64,000 nucleotides of DNA, taken from assembly GCA_013697625.1 (NCBI GenBank), contig JACCWN010000022.1:62001-126000 (forward strand). Direction: 5' to 3'. Each line of letters starts with the position of its first letter. Position 1 is the first letter of the stretch. Below are positions 1 through 8,179 of the stretch, piece after piece. The notes under the pieces were generated by a model. That model was not told the DNA's origin and made no database searches. It saw only the letters and a program-made list of their open reading frames with translations. Both the position numbers and the translations under genes were made by a program. This stretch comes from Legionella sp. Lineage in GTDB: Bacteria; Pseudomonadota; Gammaproteobacteria; Legionellales; Legionellaceae.

Positions 1-984
1 AGGACCTATCTTACAGTCATTTCCAATGTTACATCCCTCTAAGACACTGTTGGCAAGGATTTCACACCCAGACTCTAAAGTGACGTCTTTAAGGCTACAA
101 TTTGGACCAATAATACATTTATCACCCAATATGACACGACCGGTAAATACACAATTGATGTCAATGAAAACATCTTTACCACAAATCAACTGCCCACGCA
201 GATCAAAACGCTGGGCATCGGCTATACCCACACCCTGCTCCAAAAAGCCAAAGGCCTGTCTTTTTTGCCATTCCCTTTCTAATTGTTGTAACTGCAACCG
301 ATTGTTAACCCCTTGGATCTCCATCCAATCTTGGGTGATCAAAGCATTGATTTGGAGGCCATTACGGGAGGCTAGACCAAAAATGTCTGTTAAATAATAC
401 TCGTTTTGAGCATTGTTTTTATTTAGTTGCGGCAGCCAAGTGGCTAAATTGGCGGCTTTTACGCAACATATGCCTGTATAAATTTCATTGATACCTTTTT
501 GCTGGGGGGTTGCATCTTTTTCTTCAACGATGGAAACAATATTACCCTCATCGTCTCTTAAAATACGCCCAAGCCCGAAAGGTGTTTGCAGAGTTGCTGT
601 GAGCAGAGCGAACCCAGAATGGGTAGATTGAGCACATTCAATCAAAGCCTGTAAGGTTGACAGTTGAATCAAAGGTACATCCGCAGATAAAACCAGCACC
701 TGGGCATCCTCTGGTATAAATTCCAGAGCCTGCATAACCGCATGTCCTGTACCCAATTGTTCTTTTTGGTTTACCCAATTGATGTTTAAATTGGGCATAG
801 CCTCCATGATCTGTTGACCACCATGGCCATAAATGAGATGGATTGCGCTGGGGTTTAGCTGTTGGGCCGTATCCAATACCCATTGTACCAATGGCTTACC
901 TGCCAAGGGATGGAGTATTTTGGGAAGGTCAGAATACATTCTTTTTCCCTGCCCTGCTGCTAAGATCACAATGTGTAAATTCAT
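1..984 (-). CDS. glmU: GlmU, bifunctional UDP-GlcNAc pyrophosphorylase / GlcN-1-P acetyltransferase (C-terminus cut by window edge)
   Basis: Cytoplasmic bifunctional enzyme that acetylates glucosamine-1-phosphate and uridylylates the product to UDP-GlcNAc for peptidoglycan and lipid A. Reading left from an ATG at 984-982, the frame is open to base 1 (328 codons of about 455). The N-terminus begins MNLHIVILAAGQGKRM and continues with PKILHPLAGKPLVQWV, the nucleotidyltransferase signature. The visible end (ANSVLEGCNIGNDCKIGP) is the start of the left-handed beta-helix acyltransferase domain, so most of that domain lies outside the window. No damage is seen. It is 144 nt from the thioesterase gene on the same strand. 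Confidence 0.95.
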   Translation of the reverse strand, partial: MNLHIVILAAGQGKRMYSDLPKILHPLAGKPLVQWVLDTAQQLNPSAIHLIYGHGGQQIMEAMPNLNINWVNQKEQLGTGHAVMQALEFIPEDAQVLVLSADVPLIQLSTLQALIECAQSTHSGFALLTATLQTPFGLGRILRDDEGNIVSIVEEKDATPQQKGINEIYTGICCVKAANLATWLPQLNKNNAQNEYYLTDIFGLASRNGLQINALITQDWMEIQGVNNRLQLQQLEREWQKRQAFGFLEQGVGIADAQRFDLRGQLICGKDVFIDINCVFTGRVILGDKCIIGPNCSLKDVTLESGCEILANSVLEGCNIGNDCKIGP

Positions 985-1128
985 TGGTTTTTGACTTCCA
1001 AACTGAGTTTATAGATAGCAGAAGTCTGCCCTAAGGTGATGAAGGATGTAAAGACTGCTTTATAAAAAAAACCTTTATTTAGTAAAAGAAGACTTATCCA
1101 TGACTAAACAGCAAAATTAAACATCATT

Positions 1129-1551
1129 TTATCGATTGAGCACTGAAGCAGTCATTCTTGAGATACAGGTTTTTTGGCCGGCTTCGTTATAAATAAAAAT
1201 TTGCCATACTTGGGTAGTGCGTCCTAAATGAAGCGGGCTGGCAGTGGCTATGATGAGCCCCGATTTGACTGAACGAATGTGGTTTGCATTGATTTCTAAA
1301 CCCACACAATAAAAGAGTGTGGTATCAATCACCGCATTAGCCGCAGTACTTGCAACCGTTTCGGCCAATACCACATTTGCGCCACCATGCAAAATACCAA
1401 TGGGCTGTTTGGTACGAGCATCCACAGGCATAGAAGCCGTTAAAAAATCATCGCCTATGTCTGTGAATTGTATATCTAAAAAATCAGCCATGGAATTTTT
1501 CCCACGTTGATTAAGGACATCGCAAGTCATTGGGTTCAACCATATACTCAT
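1129..1551 (-). CDS. YdiI/MenI-type hotdog acyl-CoA thioesterase
   Basis: Hydrolyses acyl-CoA thioesters. The 140-aa protein follows E. coli YdiI (MenI) closely from end to end: FLDIQFTDIGDDFL, MPVDARTKQP, then HGGANVVLAE, the hotdog-fold helix carrying the catalytic Glu, then VGLEINANHIRS and PLHLGRTTQVWQI. YdiI is the 1,4-dihydroxy-2-naphthoyl-CoA hydrolase of menaquinone synthesis, but no men gene is visible here and the quinone genes in the window are for ubiquinone, so the substrate is open. The ATG has AAGGA 7 nt upstream and starts 10 nt after the DUF1841 stop, suggesting cotranscription. Confidence 0.85.
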   Translation of the reverse strand: MSIWLNPMTCDVLNQRGKNSMADFLDIQFTDIGDDFLTASMPVDARTKQPIGILHGGANVVLAETVASTAANAVIDTTLFYCVGLEINANHIRSVKSGLIIATASPLHLGRTTQVWQIFIYNEAGQKTCISRMTASVLNR

Positions 1552-1561
1552 ATTTCAATCC

Positions 1562-1996
1562 TTACTGATTAGACACATTGGTTAAGTTTCTCAGATACAG
1601 CCCTTCATCAGGCGGCGTATTATTTTTTTGAGAAAGCCATAAGGCCTCGGCTAAATGCTCTATCATGATGTGTTCTACTGATAAGACATCGCCATGTTTC
1701 CTCATTAATTTAGTATAGCAAAGTCTGATGCCGGGTGGTCTGTCCGTTGCTATTTGTTCACGAATGGCAAGGTGTAAGCCCATGTGTAAAAAAGGATTGG
1801 TATCGCCTAACTCCGGGTAATATGCTTGGCTTTGAAAGGTTTCAGGGTTGTTTAGCAGTGAATGATATTCTGGGTGCAGTACTATGACATCTACCAGCTG
1901 TTGTTCAAGCGATGTTAATAGTTGATTATGTTGAAATTTATACCAACTATCAAAGTATAATTTACGAACTTCTTCGATGGTTTCACCGTAAAACAT
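1562..1996 (-). CDS. DUF1841 family protein
   Basis: A conserved protein of unknown function found in many gamma- and betaproteobacteria. Family hallmarks are IVLHPEYHSLL, a strongly conserved GDTNPFLHMGLHLAIREQ block, TDRPPGIR, and a C-terminal EHIMIEHLAEALWLSQ with PDEGLYL. I chose the ATG at 1996 (MFYGETIEEVRKLYF) because family members usually begin with MF followed by a charged stretch. The frame is open to a GTG at 2041, which would add 15 residues without a good ribosome binding site. It lies upstream of, and is probably cotranscribed with, the thioesterase gene. Confidence 0.8.
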   Translation of the reverse strand: MFYGETIEEVRKLYFDSWYKFQHNQLLTSLEQQLVDVIVLHPEYHSLLNNPETFQSQAYYPELGDTNPFLHMGLHLAIREQIATDRPPGIRLCYTKLMRKHGDVLSVEHIMIEHLAEALWLSQKNNTPPDEGLYLRNLTNVSNQ

Positions 1997-2345
1997 ACTC
2001 TGCTCAAAGGATTGGAAAAGGGTATTATAACCCCATCTCACTAAAAAGGAACCAGCTCATGGGGATGGCACAGGCAAAGGCATTTAAAGGTAAATTATTA
2101 GAATCGACTTGAAGAAGCCCATTAATAGTATTTACACCGCTTACTGTATTATTTTTGGCTCTTCTGTTTTAATAATTCATTTGTATATTATAGATTAAAC
2201 TATGCCTAACCCTTTTACCCTGCTTTTGACAATCCGGATTCCAGCCACTAACTAGTCTTGTATTACTCTGATAAATAGTGGGGAAGACGGCAGCTATAAA
2301 ATATCATAATTCTAAGTCCCATGCTGAAGCTTGTCGGTATGCAAA

Positions 2346-2371
2346 CCTGTAATACGCTTTGCTATTACAGG
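2346..2371. repeat. 26-bp hairpin (9-bp stem, 8-nt loop)
   Basis: Perfect inverted repeat CCTGTAATA / TATTACAGG around the loop CGCTTTGC. It resembles REP-like elements of gammaproteobacteria. The loop is the exact reverse complement of the loop of the hairpin at 2454-2479. Confidence 0.75.
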
Positions 2372-2453
2372 CCACTCCTTTGTTTTAATACAAACACGAC
2401 GAGAAAAAAGCACCCAGACTGATAGTTTATTGCTAAATAATGTACCATCGTAG

Positions 2454-2479
2454 CCCGCATTAGCAAAGCGTAATGCGGG
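2454..2479. repeat. 26-bp hairpin, sister of 2346-2371
   Basis: Perfect inverted repeat CCCGCATTA / TAATGCGGG around the loop GCAAAGCG. It has the same 9-8-9 geometry as the hairpin 82 bp away, with a complementary loop and a different but still fully paired stem. Confidence 0.75.
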
Positions 2480-2542
2480 GGCATATTTTGACTCACAATT
2501 TAGGATCTTTGCTTTAGTAAAAGGGGTTTAACCCCGTTTGTG

Positions 2543-2632
2543 ATACCAATCAGATTCATGAAAAGTATTTAGGGTCATTTTCATGGCTGTAGGAAAGAAA
2601 ATATAAACACATAATCCCATGCCTTGGTTAAG
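2543..2632 (-). pseudogene. Remnant of a paralogue of the 367-aa membrane protein
   Basis: Read on the minus strand, this stretch translates to GMGLCVYIFFPTAMKMTL followed by NTFHESDWYHK. It lines up with GIGLFDYIFLPTALLKMTI / EYFPKSLSWYHYP in the intact gene at 2639-3742, identical at roughly half the positions and without gaps. No flanking coding sequence survives, so this is a fragment of a decayed tandem duplicate lying just downstream of the intact gene. Confidence 0.75.
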
Positions 2633-2638
2633 CCTACT

Positions 2639-3742
2639 TTATGCGTTTAAAGTTGCATGGCCTTGATTTCCTGCTTGTTGTTCCGGAAAAGGGTTTGTAA
2701 CGAAAAAAGTGTGTGGGTGCTTATGTAGGAAATCAGAAATTGATTTTTTAGCTTTTTTATCGCAGGGTGTAATATTAGCAAAGTCTGCAATTTGACCAAA
2801 TAAGTCTGCTGCAGAATGAGGCGTTGCAATTTCATGTGCCTTATCTTTTATTTTAGTTGCCGACTGCAAGGCAGTTGTAAAAGTAAATAAGGCAGCCCTA
2901 GCTCTGTTTTTTAGAGGATGAGGGTTTTTAAACATCTCTTTTAACTTTACTGTATCAATGGAGTGTTCTAATTCCATTAAATTGTTTCTAGTTGCTAACA
3001 TAATAGCGTCCCTAGTTTCCGTACAAGGAATGATATACCCAACTGGTGAATAAGGCCTACTCTTATAGAATACTCCTAAAATGAAGCTTGGACTATTCAC
3101 ACGAACAAAATCCCATTGAGCCTCGTGTACATCATTGAGGTCAGTAAAATAAACAGGGCATAGTAGTATCATATTACAAAACAAATTATCAAAATTGATA
3201 TACTGTTTTGTATCTGTTGGTTTGGTACTATATAAAATGCCAAAAAAAATGTCTTGGTTAACGCACATGTCCTCACCGCCCATGATAGGGAGTTGCATTT
3301 TGTGCGCCAGGACAACAGGTATGGTTTTCAATATAGTTCTTTCATGGTCTATATGTTTTTTATACAAATACACTAGCGGAAGGAGCAAAGGGAGCAAGGC
3401 AAAGGTAACCAGACCTGTAAAAACCATATTACAATAATGAGTAAGTTTTCCTAAAAATGATATAGAATAAGCCCAAGGATAGTGATACCAACTCAAGGAC
3501 TTTGGAAAGTATTCTATTGTCATTTTCAACAAGGCAGTAGGTAAGAAAATATAATCAAATAATCCTATGCCCCTATCAGGGTCAGAGGGTAATCCATGAG
3601 GGTTTTCAAACCTATTTATAGGGGGATAATTACTATCCCAACCTAACAAACATCGGCACCACAATAAAAGATACTCAGCAAAATTATAATCATGATGATA
3701 TAGCTTGTTAATACCAATAAAAGGATTGTAAGAAATCGACAT
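2639..3742 (-). CDS. Hypothetical membrane-associated protein (367 aa), candidate effector
   Basis: I do not recognise this family. The N-terminal third is aromatic-rich (YNFAEYLLLWCRCLLGWDS; YPWAYSISFLGKLTHY), followed by one strong hydrophobic segment at about residues 105-128 (MVFTGLVTFALLPLLLPLVY) and a basic, soluble C-terminal region of about 240 residues. There is no signal peptide. It has no operon partner and lies next to hairpins and a fragment of its own paralogue, so it sits in a fast-evolving patch. An origin as a Dot/Icm substrate is possible by context only. The ATG at 3742 is the only reasonable start. Confidence 0.75.
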   Translation of the reverse strand: MSISYNPFIGINKLYHHDYNFAEYLLLWCRCLLGWDSNYPPINRFENPHGLPSDPDRGIGLFDYIFLPTALLKMTIEYFPKSLSWYHYPWAYSISFLGKLTHYCNMVFTGLVTFALLPLLLPLVYLYKKHIDHERTILKTIPVVLAHKMQLPIMGGEDMCVNQDIFFGILYSTKPTDTKQYINFDNLFCNMILLCPVYFTDLNDVHEAQWDFVRVNSPSFILGVFYKSRPYSPVGYIIPCTETRDAIMLATRNNLMELEHSIDTVKLKEMFKNPHPLKNRARAALFTFTTALQSATKIKDKAHEIATPHSAADLFGQIADFANITPCDKKAKKSISDFLHKHPHTFFVTNPFPEQQAGNQGHATLNA

Positions 3743-3971
3743 TAGAACCTCAAAGCAGAATATATGAGCATATTGTACGATATTTATTTTTTTAATTCAA
3801 GTTACCTAGGATAGAACTCAGACACTTGCTAACTATTGACAGCAAAAGGGCTTTGTGGGATATTATCGGTGCGAGGTTGGACTTGCTATGTGTCATTCCA
3901 CTGGGTCAATTGGCGACACACTGATTGCCCCTTTCTATTTTTTAAATCCCATCATATAACTAGGTTAGTAT

Positions 3972-4721
3972 ATGACTAATCAAGAAGAAAAAACTCATTT
4001 TGGATTCGAATCGGTTGCTTGGAATGAAAAAGAGCGCAAAGTAGCTCAAGTTTTCCATTCTGTTGCTGAAAATTATGACCTCATGAATGATTTAATGTCC
4101 TTTGGCATCCACCGACTATGGAAGGGGCTTACAGTTGCTTTAAGCCATGTTCGTCCGGGACACTTTGTTTTGGACTTAGCTGGGGGCAGTGGTGACCTAA
4201 GTCGATTGCTCTCCAAAAAGGTAGGAGATGAAGGCCAGGTTATTCTTGCTGATATAAACTGGGCCATGCTGCACGTTGGCCGAGATCGGTTATTTGATGA
4301 AGGTTTATATAAAAATATTCAATTTGTCCAGGGCAATGCACAGTGTTTGCCCTTTGTTGATAATCACTTTCATTGTTTGACCATGGGCTTTGGGCTTAGA
4401 AATGTAACTGATAAAGCAGCCGCCTTAGGTGAAATGTATAGGGTATGCAAACCGGGGGGGCAATTGATGGTTCTTGAGTTTTCCACACCTGGTTTTGGTT
4501 TAAAATCCATCTATGATTGGTATTCATTTAATATTCTTCCTAAATTAGGCGGGATATTCGCAGCAGATGAGGCCAGCTATAAGTATCTTGCTGAATCTAT
4601 TCGTATGCATCCCAACCAAAAAGCCTTACAAAACCTGATTGAAAACTCAGGCTTTGAAGACTGTCATTACCACAACTTTAGTGGTGGCATTGTGGCCTTA
4701 CACATTGCCTACAAGTATTGA
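3972..4721 (+). CDS. ubiE: UbiE, demethylmenaquinone / 2-methoxy-6-polyprenyl-1,4-benzoquinol C-methyltransferase
   Basis: SAM-dependent C-methyltransferase of ubiquinone (and menaquinone) synthesis. The 249-aa length matches E. coli UbiE (251). Visible marks are FHSVAENYDLMNDLMSFG, the SAM-binding LDLAGGSGDLS (motif I), LADINWAML, and the family block LTMGFGLRNVTDK. The C-terminus has GGIVALHIAYKY, close to the family ending. It is the first gene of the ubiE-ubiJ-ubiB operon; the ubiJ start codon lies 7 nt after its stop. Confidence 0.97.
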   Translation: MTNQEEKTHFGFESVAWNEKERKVAQVFHSVAENYDLMNDLMSFGIHRLWKGLTVALSHVRPGHFVLDLAGGSGDLSRLLSKKVGDEGQVILADINWAMLHVGRDRLFDEGLYKNIQFVQGNAQCLPFVDNHFHCLTMGFGLRNVTDKAAALGEMYRVCKPGGQLMVLEFSTPGFGLKSIYDWYSFNILPKLGGIFAADEASYKYLAESIRMHPNQKALQNLIENSGFEDCHYHNFSGGIVALHIAYKY

Positions 4722-4728
4722 GTTCTTT

Positions 4729-5343
4729 ATGCTGAAAAAAGTTTCTTTAAAAGCCTTACAATTGGCAATCAATCATGCTCTAAATCTCGACGAAGACATG
4801 GCTACAAAAATAAAAAGCCTTCAGGGCAAAGTGCTTAAGATGATAATAGCACCGCTGGATGTTAGCTTTTATATCCAATTTGCCGATGAAATCGTCTTAC
4901 TTGATACTTTTGATGGGCTAGTGGATACAACCATACAGTCCACACCAATTGGTTTGATTCGGCTAAGCCTATTACCCGCCTCCCAAGCACGTTCTTTATT
5001 TAACAAAGACATTCGTATTTCTGGAAACATTGAGCTAGGCCAGCAGGTCAAAAAACTATTCGATGAATTAGACATCGATTGGGAAGGGCATCTTGCCCAT
5101 TTTACTGGAGATGTTGTAGCTTACCAAATTGGCTCACTGATGCGTAAAGGGTTGGCTTTTAAAAAACAAATTGATACCTCTATGCGACTGAATATGACTG
5201 AATATCTACAAGAAGAATTAAGAATATTACCCTCAGAAATGGAGCTTGAAGATTTTTTTAACGATGTCGATACCTTGGTTTTAGACACTGAGCGCCTAGA
5301 AGCCCACATCAATCTATTGATGACCCGCCATGAAAACAGTTAA
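4729..5343 (+). CDS. ubiJ: UbiJ, SCP2-domain ubiquinone biosynthesis accessory factor
   Basis: Accessory lipid-binding protein of the aerobic Ubi complex. The ATG at 4729 gives 204 aa, like E. coli UbiJ (201). The SCP2-like fold covers about residues 10-120 (ALQLAINHALNLDED; IQFADEIVLLDTFDG; ISGNIELGQQVKKLFDELD; WEGHLAHFTGDVVAYQIG), followed by a helical tail that is probably coiled coil. The frame is open upstream to 4639 but that part lies inside ubiE. The 3' end overlaps ubiB by 14 nt, indicating translational coupling. Its place between ubiE and ubiB is the classical order. Confidence 0.92.
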   Translation: MLKKVSLKALQLAINHALNLDEDMATKIKSLQGKVLKMIIAPLDVSFYIQFADEIVLLDTFDGLVDTTIQSTPIGLIRLSLLPASQARSLFNKDIRISGNIELGQQVKKLFDELDIDWEGHLAHFTGDVVAYQIGSLMRKGLAFKKQIDTSMRLNMTEYLQEELRILPSEMELEDFFNDVDTLVLDTERLEAHINLLMTRHENS

Positions 5344-6979
5344 ACAGTTTTTTCGATTGTTGTATATTAATTATATTTTAGCCAAGTATGGCCTTGACAA
5401 TGTAGTTGTATCCCTACGGCTGTTTGCCCCCTTTCGCTTTGTAGTCTATCTAAATCCTTTTAATTGGTTTCGCAAAAAAGCCTTAACACCGGGGGAGGCC
5501 TTGAGAAAATCATTAGAGGCCTTAGGCCCAATCTTCATCAAATTTGGACAAGCGCTTTCAACACGGCCGGATATTTTACCACTTGAGATAGCTTTAGAAT
5601 TAAATAAACTCCAAGACAGGGTGCCGCCATTCTCTGGCACCCAGGCCATGGCTATCATTCAAAAAGGGTATGGATTAGCGCCCCATGAAATTTTTGCCCA
5701 TATTGATTCTCAAGCCCTGGCCTCAGCATCCATGGCCCAGGTTCATGCGGCCACTTTAAAAACAGGAGAGGCCGTAGTTGTAAAAATCTTAAGACCGAAT
5801 ATGCGCAAGATCATCGAACAAGACTTGAGTATACTTCACACCATGGCGCGCTTAGCTGATCGCTTTTGGCCTGAAAGCAAACGGTTTAAGCCGCAAGAGA
5901 TTGTTAATGAGTTTGAATATACCTTATACAGTGAAATGGATTTGATGCGCGAAGCGGCCAATGCCTCTCTATTAAAGCGCAATTTTGAACATTCCCCCTT
6001 GTTGTATATACCAACTGTATATTGGGATTATGCACGTGAAAATATCATGGTTATGGAAAGAATTTATGGTATTCCAGTTGCAGACATCAAAAGTTTACAA
6101 GAAAATAATATCAATTTTAAAAAGCTAGCTGAACGCGGGGTCGAGATTTTCTTTACCCAAGTGTTTCGCGATTGCTTTTTTCATGCAGACATGCATCCTG
6201 GTAATATCTTTGTCTCCCCCAAAGATCCAGAAAACCCCCAATACATTTGTATAGATTTTGGTATCGTAGGGACATTAAATGACAGGAACAAACGGTATTT
6301 GGCTGAAAACTTGGTTGCTTTTTTTAATCGAGATTATCGCCGAGTGGCCCAATTACACGTGGAATCAGGTTGGGTAGGGCCGGAAACGCGAATAGATGAG
6401 TTTGAAAGCGATATACGCACTGTGTGTGAGCCCATTTTTGAACGCCCTCTAAAAGACATCTCTTTTGCACTGATAGTCTTGCGTCTTTTTCAGGTAGCCA
6501 GACGTTATAACATGGAAGTACAACCCCAATTGATATTGTTACAAAAAACGCTATTTGCTATTGAAGGTTTAGGCCGCCAACTGTACCCAGAACTCGACTT
6601 ATGGACGACTGCCAAGCCTTTTTTAGAAAAATGGTTAAAAGAACAGATAGGTCCGAAAGCATTCTTGCATCAATTAAAGCAAAATCTGCCTTTCTTTATG
6701 GAGCAATTACCGCAGCTGCCCAAGCTTATGTATGAGGTATTGGCTTTAAAAAAGGAGCATTTAGAAATCAATAGCCGGGTAAGGGATCTTTTGATTAATA
6801 AAAAGCGTCCTGTTATGTTAAAGCCCATTGCTTTAGGCGCTTTCTTGGCTTTCAGTATGTTGGGCATCATACATGTCATAAATCCTACTCAGATAACACA
6901 ACTTCCTGCCATTACCTTCACTGGAGCATGCTTGTCTGTTTTTGTTTATTTATTGAGTAACTTTAAAAAACAGCTTTAA
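5330..6979 (+). CDS. ubiB: UbiB, atypical kinase/ATPase of ubiquinone biosynthesis
   Basis: Membrane-anchored protein kinase-like ATPase needed for ubiquinone synthesis. The 549 aa match E. coli UbiB (546). The KxGQ motif appears as FIKFGQALSTRPDILP at about residue 90, the Ala-rich nucleotide loop as ASASMAQVHAA, the invariant lysine in VVVKILRPNM, the catalytic block as FFHADMHPGNIFVS, and the metal-binding DFG as CIDFGIVG. Two C-terminal transmembrane helices follow (about 498-518 and 525-545). It starts inside the end of ubiJ and closes the operon. Confidence 0.97.
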   Translation: MKTVKQFFRLLYINYILAKYGLDNVVVSLRLFAPFRFVVYLNPFNWFRKKALTPGEALRKSLEALGPIFIKFGQALSTRPDILPLEIALELNKLQDRVPPFSGTQAMAIIQKGYGLAPHEIFAHIDSQALASASMAQVHAATLKTGEAVVVKILRPNMRKIIEQDLSILHTMARLADRFWPESKRFKPQEIVNEFEYTLYSEMDLMREAANASLLKRNFEHSPLLYIPTVYWDYARENIMVMERIYGIPVADIKSLQENNINFKKLAERGVEIFFTQVFRDCFFHADMHPGNIFVSPKDPENPQYICIDFGIVGTLNDRNKRYLAENLVAFFNRDYRRVAQLHVESGWVGPETRIDEFESDIRTVCEPIFERPLKDISFALIVLRLFQVARRYNMEVQPQLILLQKTLFAIEGLGRQLYPELDLWTTAKPFLEKWLKEQIGPKAFLHQLKQNLPFFMEQLPQLPKLMYEVLALKKEHLEINSRVRDLLINKKRPVMLKPIALGAFLAFSMLGIIHVINPTQITQLPAITFTGACLSVFVYLLSNFKKQL

Positions 6980-7046
6980 TTTTGCAATTATCCCTAATAG
7001 GAATATCCTTATCCACCATAGATAGCATTATATTTTGGAGGTAAAA

Positions 7047-7991
7047 ATGGCACTTAAAAGGCTGGTATTTTGTATAGACATTGATGAAACCTTGATTAAC
7101 TCCAAAACAGAACCTTTTTCTATTATAGATTTTAATGGATCAGCGGAATATAATGATGCAAGTGCATGGGTCTCCTTTTTAGACCGAATGATTGATGTAT
7201 GTAAACAGAGTGGCTTTTCACTGATAATTCAAATCATTTCCTCAAAAGAACAAGCTTTACCTGATGATACAGTTGAGCATGTCATGCATCAATTAAGAAA
7301 GTTTTTACCCGAATTAAATAAGGCAGGAGACCCCTTGCTTTCAATAAATTTTGAGACTTATACATTAAGACGCCACCTTATGGATAACCATCAAGAAGAT
7401 GGTATTTATAAATTTGGAATGTCGTCTCGAATGGAACGGTATTTTGACCCGAACGTATTACCACCCATACACTTATGTTTTAATAATAAACCTAAAACTG
7501 GAACCACTTCAAAAGCCTGGGTTATGAAATCCATCATGGAACATTTCACCGATCCCATACCTCCTGAGAATATATTTTTATTAGACAATCAGTTGTACAA
7601 TTTAGAAGAGGTGGCAAAAGGATCCTTTGGTACCACACCTTGCTTTCAAATCATCTCTGCACGTTCCCTAGAACAATGTACAGAAAGCACCTCAGAAGCT
7701 AAACAAAGGCGAACCAAGGCCTGCCTTAAAATTTTCAAGCAATGTGAACGCAAGCTGCTTGAACGAATGGAATATGTTTGTGCATTTACAAAGTCAGGTA
7801 TGCCAGAACATAAAACGGAGCTACCTGTTTTACCTGGGGCTTTGCCTGTTTTACCAAAACCTGCAAGTTATTTTAAGCGCTTGTCTCTGCAGCCATTTTT
7901 TCAACAAACAGCATTTGAGACTCTTACTCCGTCAGAGTCATTTGTGGTTGAGGATAAGAGCACAGGCCCTATTACACAACCACTAAATTAA
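7047..7991 (+). CDS. HAD-superfamily-like protein of unknown function (314 aa)
   Basis: The N-terminus carries the HAD nucleophile motif DxDxT (FCIDIDETLIN, residues 8-18). A hydrophobic strand ending in Ser (IIQIISSKEQ) could be motif II, and ENIFLLDNQLYN near residue 180 could supply the motif IV acid, so a phosphatase or phosphotransferase fold is likely. The last 90 residues are Pro/Leu-rich and match no domain I know. The ATG at 7047 is chosen because GGAGG lies at 7037-7041; the frame opens earlier at a TTG. It stands alone after ubiB. A role as a secreted effector phosphatase is possible but unproven. Confidence 0.75.
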   Translation: MALKRLVFCIDIDETLINSKTEPFSIIDFNGSAEYNDASAWVSFLDRMIDVCKQSGFSLIIQIISSKEQALPDDTVEHVMHQLRKFLPELNKAGDPLLSINFETYTLRRHLMDNHQEDGIYKFGMSSRMERYFDPNVLPPIHLCFNNKPKTGTTSKAWVMKSIMEHFTDPIPPENIFLLDNQLYNLEEVAKGSFGTTPCFQIISARSLEQCTESTSEAKQRRTKACLKIFKQCERKLLERMEYVCAFTKSGMPEHKTELPVLPGALPVLPKPASYFKRLSLQPFFQQTAFETLTPSESFVVEDKSTGPITQPLN

Positions 7992-7994
7992 GGA

Positions 7995-8065
7995 ACACCC
8001 CTCAGCCCAAACGGATTGGGGTAAATGTAACCAAAAAAATCCTTAGCAAAATGGCAGTGAGGCCC
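7995..8065. repeat. Degenerate half-copy of the 34258-34430 palindromic element
   Basis: The stretch CCTCAGCC...GGGGTAAATGTAACC...AATCCTTAGC...AATGGCAGTG matches, with substitutions, the right arm of the 173-bp element at 34258-34430 (CCTCAGCCTG...GGGTAAATTTAACC...AATCCTGAAC...AATGGCAGTG). It lies directly after the HAD-like gene. Confidence 0.6.
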
Positions 8066-8179
8066 TTTTACTCCCAGTTTCTATAATAAGCTTTGGATTC
8101 GTAGATTATATGAATTGCTGCTTGAAATGAGAACAACTACCAGGGTGTTTACAATTCACCCCCATGCCAAGGAACTTCA

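Larger units (their letters stand above)
2042..2542. other. Intergenic region with two hairpins, no gene
   Basis: About 500 bases without a credible reading frame. It contains two 26-bp perfect hairpins (2346-2371 and 2454-2479, listed separately) and leads into a gene remnant at 2543-2632. Otherwise I see only AT-rich sequence with frequent stops on both strands. Confidence 0.6.

Noticed and set aside
26-397. Open frame on the + strand opposite glmU
   Set aside because: It is a shadow of the glmU coding sequence, which is confirmed by protein motifs on the other strand.
1129-1551. Evidence for menaquinone synthesis from a MenI-like thioesterase
   Set aside because: No other men gene is in the window and YdiI-like proteins act on several acyl-CoAs.
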